From: Pseudomonadales bacterium
Lineage (GTDB): Bacteria; Pseudomonadota; Gammaproteobacteria; Pseudomonadales; Azotimanducaceae
DNA length: 41,230 nt
Direction: 5' to 3'
Assembly (NCBI GenBank): GCA_016779325.1
Contig: JADHNU010000021.1
Span: 1 to 41,230 of the forward strand
The translations under genes were made by a program, and so were the position numbers. The notes under the pieces were generated by a model. It searched no databases and was not told the DNA's origin. It saw only the letters and a list, made by a program, of their open reading frames with translations. Of this stretch, positions 1-8,037 are shown piece by piece (within the stretch, counting starts at the first letter, position 1; each line of letters starts with the position of its first letter).

Positions 1-1501
1 CCAGCCGGACGACCTCCCCCGGAGTGAGAAAGGTCTCTTGTTCATAGCCTTCGCGGAAGCGGGTGCGCATCACGCCATCGACAAGATTGAAAGCGCGGCC
101 GTCTTCCTTTACGACAATCAGCTTGGCCATGAAATCCGTATCCACAGCGCTGCTGGACACATAGAGCACGGCCGTTATGGGTCCCGTAATCTCCATGCGA
201 GTCTCGAGGGGCGCGGTCTGGAAGCGGAGGATATCTTCGCGGTCATCTAGCGGAGCCTGATCATAGGGCCCTCGTAGCTCCGAACGCATGATATTTCCCC
301 CGAGCGTGGGTACGGGGTTAAGGGGATCGTACCGATACGCCTCGCTCGCGCTCTGGGCGGTGGGGGCATCAAAGGTGAGCCGTCCCCCTTCCCGCAGGTA
401 AAGGGGCGTTGTCTGGGCGCGGGCCAGGGGCCAGGCGTCCTCATCGCGCCAGAGGTTGTCGCCCATCACAAAGATTCGCACCTTCGCTTCGGCAGGAGCA
501 GGCGCGTCCTTTAGCCAGTGGTCGAACCAGGCGATCTGAAGGGCCTCCGCATCAATGATGGCGGCGGCGCCAAAATCGACCTCTCCCGCTTTGTCCGTGT
601 TCCACCCATGCACCCAGGGACCGAGCACCAGCCGTTGATTCGCACGGGCGCTTGGAGTCGCCGCCTCCCGCTGCATGGTGGTGAAGCTGCCGAGGGTGCT
701 GCGGAGAAACACGTCGTACCAGCCCCCGATGTTCAAGGCCGGAACCCCCATCTCCGGGGCTCGGTTTTCGAGGTTTAGGGGTTTCCAATATTCGTCATAG
801 GTAGGGTGAGCCAGCCAGTCATCGAAGTGCTTGGCGCGGAGCCCAAGGGCCTGGTCGAGGTCCTTTAGGGGAAGATGCTTAACCGCCGAGATCCAGTCGA
901 TGGGATAGGTCTGGTTGGTTCGACTGCCCACGAGCCCCAAGCCCCAGCTGGCGCGGGAAAGCAGGGAGAACGCGCCGCCCGGATAGGCAACGTCGCGATA
1001 ATAATTACCGGGGCTCATGGCCGGAGCAATGGCTTTCAGGGCGGGGTGCTGCCCCAGCGCCGCAAGCCACTGCACGGAGGCCAGGTAGGACGCGCCAAAC
1101 ATACCCACCTTGCCGTTCGACCAGGGCTGGTTTTCGATCCAAGTTAGCGTGTCATGACCATCGTCCACTTCTTGGAAGTAGGGAGTCCAATCTCCCTCCG
1201 AGTCGTAACGCCCGCGGGTGGATTGAAAGACAAAGGCGTAGCCGTTTTCTAGGGCCCAGCGCGCGTAGCGCTGGCGCAGGGCATTGGATCCGTTGCTATA
1301 GATATCGCGCACCAGAAGGGTCGGGAAGGTGCCCGTCGTGCCAGGGCGATAGCTATCCGTGGCAAGGCCGACCCCATCACGCATGGGCACCATCAGGTGA
1401 TAATCGGCGACAGCCCCGGGGGGCAGGCCGCGATAATCAGACAGACTGACCAGCGGGGCCAGGCTGCAGCACAGGGTAAGAAGTAGCGCATATGCACGCA
1501 T
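1..1501 (-). CDS. CocE/NonD family alpha/beta hydrolase (X-Pro dipeptidyl-peptidase-like), partial, C-terminus beyond left edge
   Basis: The frame is open from an ATG at 1501 to the left edge, giving about 500 residues without a stop; the missing end is probably short, because family members are usually 550-650 residues. The N-terminus is hydrophobic and looks like a signal peptide, so a periplasmic enzyme is likely. Family marks are MRDGVGLATD (about 40-49), the serine-nucleophile elbow GASYL with Ser138, and the later YDPLNPVPTLGG segment leading into the beta-rich C-terminal domain. The family hydrolyses acyl esters or amides, such as cocaine esterase and glutaryl-7-ACA acylase substrates. 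The substrate here is unknown. It follows the TonB receptor gene but lies beyond that gene's terminator, so it is expressed by read-through or from its own promoter. Confidence 0.88.
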   Translation of the reverse strand, partial: MRAYALLLTLCCSLAPLVSLSDYRGLPPGAVADYHLMVPMRDGVGLATDSYRPGTTGTFPTLLVRDIYSNGSNALRQRYARWALENGYAFVFQSTRGRYDSEGDWTPYFQEVDDGHDTLTWIENQPWSNGKVGMFGASYLASVQWLAALGQHPALKAIAPAMSPGNYYRDVAYPGGAFSLLSRASWGLGLVGSRTNQTYPIDWISAVKHLPLKDLDQALGLRAKHFDDWLAHPTYDEYWKPLNLENRAPEMGVPALNIGGWYDVFLRSTLGSFTTMQREAATPSARANQRLVLGPWVHGWNTDKAGEVDFGAAAIIDAEALQIAWFDHWLKDAPAPAEAKVRIFVMGDNLWRDEDAWPLARAQTTPLYLREGGRLTFDAPTAQSASEAYRYDPLNPVPTLGGNIMRSELRGPYDQAPLDDREDILRFQTAPLETRMEITGPITAVLYVSSSAVDTDFMAKLIVVKEDGRAFNLVDGVMRTRFREGYEQETFLTPGEVVRL

Positions 1502-1528
1502 GGAGGTGACCTCGCGAAGCTTCGGGTT

Positions 1529-1573
1529 AAAAATCCGGGGAGGCGGCTGCCCAGCCAAGGGCCGCCTCCCCGG
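1529..1573 (-). terminator. Rho-independent terminator after the TonB receptor gene
   Basis: A perfect 13-bp GC-rich inverted repeat (1535-1547 with 1561-1573, 13-nt loop) begins 10 bp after the receptor stop codon. Read on the minus strand it is followed by ATTTTTAA (1534-1527), the U-tract expected of an intrinsic terminator. The downstream hydrolase starts only about 30 bp further on, so the hairpin could also act as a partial terminator that tunes expression within one transcript. Confidence 0.8.
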
Positions 1574-1582
1574 AGCGTTGCC

Positions 1583-4486
1583 TTACCAGCGGTAGGCGCC
1601 GCGCAGATACCAGCTTCCGCCGGTAAACCCGTAGGGAGAGGTCGTATCGTAGAAGCCGTTGCCAATGCCGTTCACGGGCCGGACTTCGTCGGGATAGTCA
1701 TTGAATAGATTGTTTGCCCCGGCGTAGAGAGATAGGCCATTGGGGAGCTCGTAGCCGACCTCCAAGTCCACAATCCATGCTGGATCGTTCTTCGTATCAT
1801 TACGCGCAGCGGCGGCCACGTTTTCCCACTCGCCGAACCGCACGGCCCGAAGATTGGCGACCAGGCTGCCAAGCGTGTAGACGCTGTTCAGCACCAGCTT
1901 GGACGGAGGGATTTCTCGCGAGTAGGTCGCAAGGCGAGCCCGATCGAATTGCTGGAGGCTCTCCCCCGAGGCAAACACAAGCCCCGCCAGCTCGCTCGGA
2001 TTTGCCTTCACATCGCTGACCTCATCGTCGTTGTAGTTGAACGCAATGCTGTTATCGAAGGCACCGACGGGCGCATCGAGAGACCAGGTAAGGACCACGT
2101 CCACCCCTTGGGCGGTGGTATCGATGGCGTTCGTAAAATAGTTCAGCCCACCGAGCGATGCATCGAAGCCGGCTGCGTCAAGCAGGCTGGAAATCTCAGC
2201 ACCGATGGTCGAGCCAGACGCCGTAGCGCGATTGTCACCGCGGTTGAACTGGGTCGACAGGGCGATGCGGTCATCTACCTCTATGCGGTAGAAATCCACC
2301 GTAAGGTCGAGATTGCTGAGCGGCTGATAGACGAAGCCAACGCTAAAGTTTCGTGAGGTTTCGGGCGTTAGCGGCGCTGCGCCCAGGGCCTGGGCCGCGG
2401 GATCGGTCCCCGGGAGCGTTTGCCGAAGGACAATGGTCTCGGCGACGCCGTCGTTGTCCAGGTCTTGGAATTGGCCGCGGCTGCCGCGAAAACCAAGCTG
2501 CTGGATGCTCGGCGCCCGGAAACCCGTGTTGAAAGACGCTCGTGCCGACAGGGTCTCCGTGAATTCGTAGCGTCCACTGAGCTTGTAGACAAATTCGCTG
2601 CCTGAGTCATCGGAGAAGTTTTCGTAGCGGCCCGCCAAGGACAGGAACAGGGCCTCGGAAGGCTCCCAACCGAACTCAAGGTAGGCTCCGGTGTTGTCGC
2701 GGTCGATGTCATTCGCCGCCTCCGGCGCGAACCCCGGAAAACCTTGGGCTGCCGGCGGGGCGCCATTGCCGCCGTCGGCGTAACTGAGCGGTTCGCCTTC
2801 CCGAATCTGGAAGCCCTCGTTGCGATACTGAAGGCCGAAGGAGGTTTGAAGGGTTCCGCCACCCGCGAGAAGCGTCTGTTTCGTGGCATCAAACTGAACG
2901 ATCATCTCGTCGGCGTCGATGCCGCCGAGATCAAAGAAGGTGGGGCTGGCTGAGCCAAGGCTCGCGTTGATGCCTTGGGTGTTGACCCAGTCGGTCTCGT
3001 TGGTGCCATAGCTTGCCGAAAGATCGTAAGCAAAGCCGCTGATTTCGCCGCGTCCGCCGAAAACCAGTTCATAGTCCGCTTCGCGAATTTCCTCTCTCGG
3101 CCGGAAACCGAAGGGGTAAATGGCGTCGACGTTCCGCGCATTGCCCGGCGCACGGAAGGTGAAATCGAGCACCGAGTCCCGTTCCGTATAGGTTCCGAAG
3201 CTGTATAGCGCCACGTCGCCCGCCGTGATGCCGCTGTTAAACGCAGCGGCGATGGTGTTCTGGGGGAAGCTGCCGTAGTTACTGGTTACTAGGCGGTCGA
3301 TAACCCCTTCTCGCGGGTCGAGGCTACCGTCTGCTAGGCGGGGGAAGATGTTTCGGCCGCCGGGCTCCCCGGGCAGGGGGACGGGGCGGGCCCGATTAGA
3401 AAATTCCGATTCCCGAAATTCTAGGCTGACGTTGGCGAAGCCGTCCTGGCCAAAGGCGAGGCCCTGGTTAAAGTTCGCGGTAAGGACTTCGCCATCCCCA
3501 CGATCAAAGTTCTCCCTTGCGCTGCCCGTGAGGCTGCCGCCCTCCGGGGCGTCCTTTAAAATGACGTTAATCACCCCAGCGATGGCATCGGACCCGTATT
3601 GGGCGGCGGCGCCGTCTCTGAGCACCTCGATGCGCGCGATCGCTGACTGAGGAATCATGTTGAGATCAACACCGGCGGAGCCGCTGTAGAGTCCCGTGGA
3701 GGAATTAATCAGGGCGGTTTTATGGCGACGCTTGCCATTTATGAGGATCAGGGTTTGGTCTGGGTTGAGTCCCCGTAGGCCGGCGGAAGCGATGAAGGTT
3801 GCCGTCCCTCCGCCTGCGCGTTGGGGAAGATTGATGGACGGCACGAGGTAGCGCAGCGATTCAAAGAGCCCAACTTGAGGGACCCGCTCAAGATCTTCCT
3901 CGGAAAATACGTCAATCGGGGTGGCGCTCTCTAAAATTGAACGGGGTGAGCCTCGGACACCCGTCACGACGACTGTTTCTAGGACCTGGCTTGCGCCTTC
4001 GTCCGTCTGTGCTGTTTCTGCCATGGCCGTGCCTGCGGTGGCCGTGAGCAGTCCTGCAACCAAGCGCGTCAGAACGCTCTTCTTTTCCGTGCCCATATCC
4101 GTCTCCGTGCTGTCCAGGGTGTGGGGGCTTGCCTGCGTGACGACAAGCACCCCTTCTTCGGTCAGCTGGCCGGAAAGGCCCGTACCTGCAAGGAGAAGCT
4201 GGATGGCCTCGTGCTTTTCGAAGGTTCCCCGGAGTCGAAACACGCCTTGCTGCTTTCCCAGCTCAAAGGGATAGAGCAGATTGGCATCAACGGCCTCGGC
4301 GAACTGGGAAAGGGCAAGACCCAGCGTTTTCTCTTCAATGTCGAAGGTATGAGCTTTTGCGTCCTCTCCGCTCGCCTGCAGCGCGCTTAAAAAGAGGAGC
4401 GTGGCCGCACTGCGTGCGACCCATTTCGCCCAGCTCCCTATGGAGATGCAGCGCGCGCCGATTTCCTCACCCCAAAAGCTCAGCAT
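1583..4486 (-). CDS. TonB-dependent outer-membrane receptor with N-terminal STN signalling domain
   Basis: A 967-residue protein. It has an N-terminal hydrophobic export segment (about 20-40), an STN (secretin/TonB N-terminal) domain at about 46-117, a plug domain starting near VLETVVVTG (about 168-176) and containing the LRGLNPDQTLILINGKRR stretch, then a long beta-barrel ending in an aromatic Trp (GAYRW). This is the FecA-type arrangement, in which an occupied receptor signals through FecR to an ECF sigma factor; both regulators lie directly upstream (18-bp gap to fecR). The ligand is unknown; the adjacent hydrolase may suggest an ester or peptide-like nutrient rather than a siderophore. 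Unusually, a second signal-peptide-like stretch lies between the STN and plug domains (about 131-157), see findings. Confidence 0.93.
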   Translation of the reverse strand: MLSFWGEEIGARCISIGSWAKWVARSAATLLFLSALQASGEDAKAHTFDIEEKTLGLALSQFAEAVDANLLYPFELGKQQGVFRLRGTFEKHEAIQLLLAGTGLSGQLTEEGVLVVTQASPHTLDSTETDMGTEKKSVLTRLVAGLLTATAGTAMAETAQTDEGASQVLETVVVTGVRGSPRSILESATPIDVFSEEDLERVPQVGLFESLRYLVPSINLPQRAGGGTATFIASAGLRGLNPDQTLILINGKRRHKTALINSSTGLYSGSAGVDLNMIPQSAIARIEVLRDGAAAQYGSDAIAGVINVILKDAPEGGSLTGSARENFDRGDGEVLTANFNQGLAFGQDGFANVSLEFRESEFSNRARPVPLPGEPGGRNIFPRLADGSLDPREGVIDRLVTSNYGSFPQNTIAAAFNSGITAGDVALYSFGTYTERDSVLDFTFRAPGNARNVDAIYPFGFRPREEIREADYELVFGGRGEISGFAYDLSASYGTNETDWVNTQGINASLGSASPTFFDLGGIDADEMIVQFDATKQTLLAGGGTLQTSFGLQYRNEGFQIREGEPLSYADGGNGAPPAAQGFPGFAPEAANDIDRDNTGAYLEFGWEPSEALFLSLAGRYENFSDDSGSEFVYKLSGRYEFTETLSARASFNTGFRAPSIQQLGFRGSRGQFQDLDNDGVAETIVLRQTLPGTDPAAQALGAAPLTPETSRNFSVGFVYQPLSNLDLTVDFYRIEVDDRIALSTQFNRGDNRATASGSTIGAEISSLLDAAGFDASLGGLNYFTNAIDTTAQGVDVVLTWSLDAPVGAFDNSIAFNYNDDEVSDVKANPSELAGLVFASGESLQQFDRARLATYSREIPPSKLVLNSVYTLGSLVANLRAVRFGEWENVAAAARNDTKNDPAWIVDLEVGYELPNGLSLYAGANNLFNDYPDEVRPVNGIGNGFYDTTSPYGFTGGSWYLRGAYRW
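4103..4106 (-). promoter_or_regulatory. Possible internal ribosome binding site within the TonB receptor gene
   Basis: GGAG (4106 to 4103, minus strand) lies 6 nt before an in-frame ATG at 4096. That ATG opens MGTEKKSVLTRLVAGLL, which looks exactly like the start of a signal peptide. Initiation here would give an 837-residue receptor without the STN domain. It could equally be a relic of domain fusion. Confidence 0.35.
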
Positions 4487-4504
4487 TCTTGCTCCAGCGT
4501 CCGC

Positions 4505-5593
4505 CTAGGGACCTTTTTCCGATGCTCGGCTTAGCACATAGGCCTCGGGGCCCTGGGCGTTCGCCGAGATACCGAAGATCATTTCAAGGGACGCAAGGAG
4601 CGCATGAACCTCCCCTACACGAAAGTGGCCCCCGATCGGCAGGGAGGCAATTTCCGGATCGGAAATGGTGATGCGTATATCGGTATAGCGGCCAACATGT
4701 TGAACCACCTCGGCGAGGGGCTCACCGGAAAACATGACCAAGCCATCACGCCAAGCCAGGGCGGTTTTCACCTCTCCGAGGGAAAGGGCTTTGACATCGG
4801 CCGCGCCCTTTGACACGAGGGCCCGTCCTCCGGGGCGAAGCGCGAGGGGCTTTGCTAACGCTCTGGGGCTAGCCGCTGCGCGCTCGGGCAGGGAAGACGC
4901 CGGGCCGAGCGGCACGACCTCAACCTCTCCTTCCTCCACCACCACTTCAAGGCTGCTGGCGTTCCTCAGGTAGACGCTAAAGGCCGTGCCGGTGACACGG
5001 ATTGTTCCTGCAGAGGTTTTCACGAGGAACGGCCGGTGGGGATCCTTTGCGACTTCAAGAAAAATCTCCCCCTTAGCCAGCTCCAGCGTTCGCTGGTCTG
5101 GCTCGGCAAAAAAGCGCGCTTCCGTCGCGGTATTGAGGGTAAGGGAAGAGCCGTCGGGAAGCTGGAGGCTTTGCTGTTCGCCGACGGCGGTTGCAAAAAC
5201 CGCCGGAACGTTGGCCGGTTCCCGGTCTTGTCGCTCAAGCCCGAGCGTCACAACGAAGCCAAGAAGGAGTAACCAACCGGCCACCAGTGCGCCTAGGCTG
5301 GGCTTTCGAGCGTGATGGGGTCGGCCTTGGCCGGTGGGGTGATCGGTAAGGTCCGTTGCAGTTCCTGGGGAAAAGATCGATCCCAGCTCTGACGCAGCGT
5401 TCCAAGTTCCCACCATTTCCCGCCAGGCCCGTGCGTGCTCTGGGGAGGCCTTTAGCCACGCCTCAAAAGCCGCTTCCTGCGCCGGGCTCATGCCGTCCTC
5501 CAGCCTGCCGAGCCAAAGCGCGGCATCCAGGTCCGGGCCTTCCGATGCGGGGAAAGGTACGATTTTCCCTTGCTCATCCTGCGGAGTGCTCAT
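4505..5593 (-). CDS. fecR: FecR family anti-sigma/sigma-regulator protein
   Basis: A 362-residue inner-membrane regulator. The N-terminal cytoplasmic DUF4880-type segment (about 22-64, with SPEHARAWREM) would bind the sigma factor. One transmembrane helix follows at about 99-119, then a periplasmic FecR domain (about 132-240, with LQLPDGSSLTLNTATEARF) and a C-terminal STN-like part (about 280-350). It relays the state of the TonB receptor to the ECF sigma factor. The start ATG overlaps the sigma-factor stop by 4 bp (ATGA), which implies translational coupling. The receptor gene begins 18 bp downstream. Family assignment is firm; the inducing ligand is unknown. Confidence 0.92.
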   Translation of the reverse strand: MSTPQDEQGKIVPFPASEGPDLDAALWLGRLEDGMSPAQEAAFEAWLKASPEHARAWREMVGTWNAASELGSIFSPGTATDLTDHPTGQGRPHHARKPSLGALVAGWLLLLGFVVTLGLERQDREPANVPAVFATAVGEQQSLQLPDGSSLTLNTATEARFFAEPDQRTLELAKGEIFLEVAKDPHRPFLVKTSAGTIRVTGTAFSVYLRNASSLEVVVEEGEVEVVPLGPASSLPERAAASPRALAKPLALRPGGRALVSKGAADVKALSLGEVKTALAWRDGLVMFSGEPLAEVVQHVGRYTDIRITISDPEIASLPIGGHFRVGEVHALLASLEMIFGISANAQGPEAYVLSRASEKGP

Positions 5594-6177
5594 TTCACAA
5601 CGCCTTTATGTTCTTGAGGGGTGGCAGGGGGGGCTTTTTTTTCTGAACCGCCAAATTCTCCGGGTTCGTAACCCGCTTGGAGGAGCGCTCTGCGGCAACG
5701 GAGGAGCCCGGTGGCGACGTGCTTTTCTGCCGCGCTGACCGATATGTTCATGGCGGCGGCGATCTCCCGAAAGCTCAACCCATCAACCCGTCTCAGCAAG
5801 AAAGCCTCGCGGCAGCGCGGCGGCAGGGCCAGAAGGGCCTGCACAAGGATGAAAAGCTTCCGCCTACCTTCGAGGTTGGCGGGGACGTCGGGGGCGCCAT
5901 CCCGTCCTAGGAGGACTTCCGAGCGCTGATCGAAGGATTGGTCGCGATCAATAGGGCTCGCCTTTTCCCTCCGATGTTCGCCGAGGGCGATGTTTTTTGC
6001 GACGGTGAAGAGGAACGCCTTAGGGTTGACGATGTTTTGGTTCTGCTCCGCCTTGAAGGCAAGGAGAAAGGCCTCTTGCAAGGCATCCTCAAGGTCGCCC
6101 GCAGCGCCGAGATGGCGGCGAACAAAGCGACGCAGCGCTGCTTCGTTTTCCGTGAATGCGTTAAGCACGCTGGACAT
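5590..6177 (-). CDS. fecI: ECF-subfamily RNA polymerase sigma factor, FecI-like
   Basis: A 195-residue sigma-70 family protein with region 2 (about 10-75, including DLEDALQEAFLLAF and PKAFLFTVAKNIA) and region 4 (about 105-170, including LPPRCREAFLLRRVDGLSF and the helix-turn-helix EIAAAMNISVSAAEKHV). This is the FecI type, controlled by the adjacent FecR and TonB receptor. A GAGG-like ribosome site precedes the ATG. It is the first gene of the minus-strand operon and is transcribed divergently from the FG-GAP gene. I could not identify its own promoter in the 236-bp spacer. Confidence 0.92.
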   Translation of the reverse strand: MSSVLNAFTENEAALRRFVRRHLGAAGDLEDALQEAFLLAFKAEQNQNIVNPKAFLFTVAKNIALGEHRREKASPIDRDQSFDQRSEVLLGRDGAPDVPANLEGRRKLFILVQALLALPPRCREAFLLRRVDGLSFREIAAAMNISVSAAEKHVATGLLRCRRALLQAGYEPGEFGGSEKKAPPATPQEHKGVVK

Positions 6178-6413
6178 GCAGATCGCCTCGGGTAGGGTTT
6201 TTGGGGTCCCGCTTTGCTGCCCTAGGAGGACCCTTCTAGCTGGCTTCTCCTTTGATTTTGCAGGAAAAGTGCGCGAACAAAAGGGGTTTCTGGGCTTTAG
6301 GGGGCAGGCCTTGGGAAAAAAAATGAAAAGGCGCCTGAGGATTTCCGTATGTCATCCATCTAACCATATTGGAGCAGTCTTTTTAATCCAGATTTTGCTT
6401 TTAGGGGTCCCCT

Positions 6414-7949
6414 ATGCCACGCCCGCTTTTGCCTCCCGTCGCTGCCCTGGCGACCTTCCTCGTTCTTGCCGCAACAAGCGTAAAGGGCCAAGCCGAGCCT
6501 CCCCCAGCCTTTGAAGCCGTCGCCCCTGAGCGCTTTTCGAGTCCCGGGGCCTTGGCCAATGCCTGGGCAGATTTCGACGGCGATGGCGATCCCGACTTAG
6601 CCGTTTCCATGAAGTCGGGTGCGATATTGTTGTTTCGCAACGAGGGCGGAGGCTTCCAAGAGGTGGGGTCCGAAATCGGCCTGCCGGTGGCCGGCGACGA
6701 GTTGCGCGGGCTGTCTTGGGGCGATTTTGACGGCGATGGGGATCCGGACCTCTTCGCGGGATCCAATGTGTCGCCCATTCCGAGCCGAAGTTACCTATTC
6801 CGAAATGATGAAGGCCGCTTCGTAGAGGTGGCTGTGCCGCTGGGGGTAGCCCTGCCCGGACGGTCTAGTCGCCAGGCGAACTGGATTGATTTTGACGGCG
6901 ATGGTGACCTTGATCTCTATGGTGCGAATCGCGCTGGCCCCAACCGACTGCTGCGTAATGGGTTGGGGCAGGGCGCTTTGCGCTTCGACGCCCTTCCCTA
7001 CGGCTTCGGCACGGTAGATATCCGACGAACCGTTGGCGCCTGTTGGTTTGATGGCGACGGCGATGGCGATTTGGATCTCTTCCTTGCCAATCAGTCTGGC
7101 GATAGCGATGCCTTTTGGCGTAACGACGGAGACCGTTTCGAGGAGATCGCGGCCGCCCTGGGGATCGACCAAACCCTGCGGACAATTGCTGAAGGGGGGG
7201 TGGGCTGTGCGCCGGGGGACTATGACAACGACGGCGATCTCGATCTCTACGTGGGCACCTATGGCCACAATCACCTTTATCAGAACACGTCGTCCGAGGG
7301 CGCTTTTGGCTTTGTGGACAGGGCCGAAGCAGCAGGGCTTCTTGAGCCCCACAGCGTTGTGGGGGCGGCCTGGGGAGATGTGGATAACGACGGCGATCTT
7401 GATCTGTTTATTGCGTCCTATGCCCGGGACGCCCAGGGTGTTCAACAGCCCGCGAATCGCCTGATGATCAACGACGGTTTAGGCCGGTTCGTGAATGTGC
7501 TTGCCCCTGGGGATGCCGTGAACGCGGCCGATCATGGTGTCGTTTGGGTCGATTTTGACGGAGATGGGGATCTCGATCTGTCCCTGACCGATGGCTACGG
7601 GCCCACAGGGGGCGCGCCGGTTTTTCGAAATGAACTTAGGGCCGACGCGCGAGCTCGGGGCTTAGCCGTGCGAATCACCGATGGGGAGGGTAGAGCGAAC
7701 CAGGCTGGGGCGAAAGTTTTCCTGATCGGCGCTGACGGTGGAGATCTTGGCGTTCGTATGGTCTCAACGGGTGGCGGCTATAACGCTCAGAGCGATCTTC
7801 CCCTTTTCCTCGTGAGGCCTGCGGACTGCGCCGGTTGCCAGCTCCGCCTGGAATTTGTGGGGCCCATGGCGCCCCTTACGATCCCCCTGCCCGATGCCGG
7901 CGTCTCTCGGATTGAGGTTCGGGGCGCCTCCGTTCAATTCTTACCCTGA
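6414..7949 (+). CDS. Secreted FG-GAP/VCBS repeat protein with ASPIC/UnbV C-terminus (CRTAC1-like)
   Basis: A 511-residue protein with a signal peptide (about 1-28). It contains seven calcium-loop repeats of the type DFDGDGDPDL or DYDNDGDLDL, spread through about 45-395, as in FG-GAP/VCBS beta-propellers. A C-terminal ASPIC/UnbV-like region (about 415-500) carries NQAGAKVFLIG and VSTGGGYNAQSD. The protein is probably an extracytoplasmic calcium-stabilised propeller for binding or adhesion; no catalytic function can be read. AGGGG lies 7 nt before the ATG. It is divergent from fecI, and a link to the TonB system is possible but unproven. Confidence 0.88.
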   Translation: MPRPLLPPVAALATFLVLAATSVKGQAEPPPAFEAVAPERFSSPGALANAWADFDGDGDPDLAVSMKSGAILLFRNEGGGFQEVGSEIGLPVAGDELRGLSWGDFDGDGDPDLFAGSNVSPIPSRSYLFRNDEGRFVEVAVPLGVALPGRSSRQANWIDFDGDGDLDLYGANRAGPNRLLRNGLGQGALRFDALPYGFGTVDIRRTVGACWFDGDGDGDLDLFLANQSGDSDAFWRNDGDRFEEIAAALGIDQTLRTIAEGGVGCAPGDYDNDGDLDLYVGTYGHNHLYQNTSSEGAFGFVDRAEAAGLLEPHSVVGAAWGDVDNDGDLDLFIASYARDAQGVQQPANRLMINDGLGRFVNVLAPGDAVNAADHGVVWVDFDGDGDLDLSLTDGYGPTGGAPVFRNELRADARARGLAVRITDGEGRANQAGAKVFLIGADGGDLGVRMVSTGGGYNAQSDLPLFLVRPADCAGCQLRLEFVGPMAPLTIPLPDAGVSRIEVRGASVQFLP

Positions 7950-7990
7950 GACAGGGTTGGCTTCCCTCGTTTTTCTGTTAGCGTCTTCCT

Positions 7991-8016
7991 CTCAGGAAAA
8001 TTAAAACAAGCCTGAG
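7991..8016. promoter_or_regulatory. Inverted repeat upstream of the NOS-containing operon (candidate operator)
   Basis: CTCAGG at 7991-7996 and CCTGAG at 8011-8016 form a perfect 6-bp inverted repeat around an A/T-rich 14-nt centre. It lies 22 bp before the dioxygenase start, the first gene of the NOS run. With such short arms this is only a candidate regulator site. Confidence 0.25.
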
Positions 8017-8037
8017 CGCTTTAGGGGGAGCTAGGTG

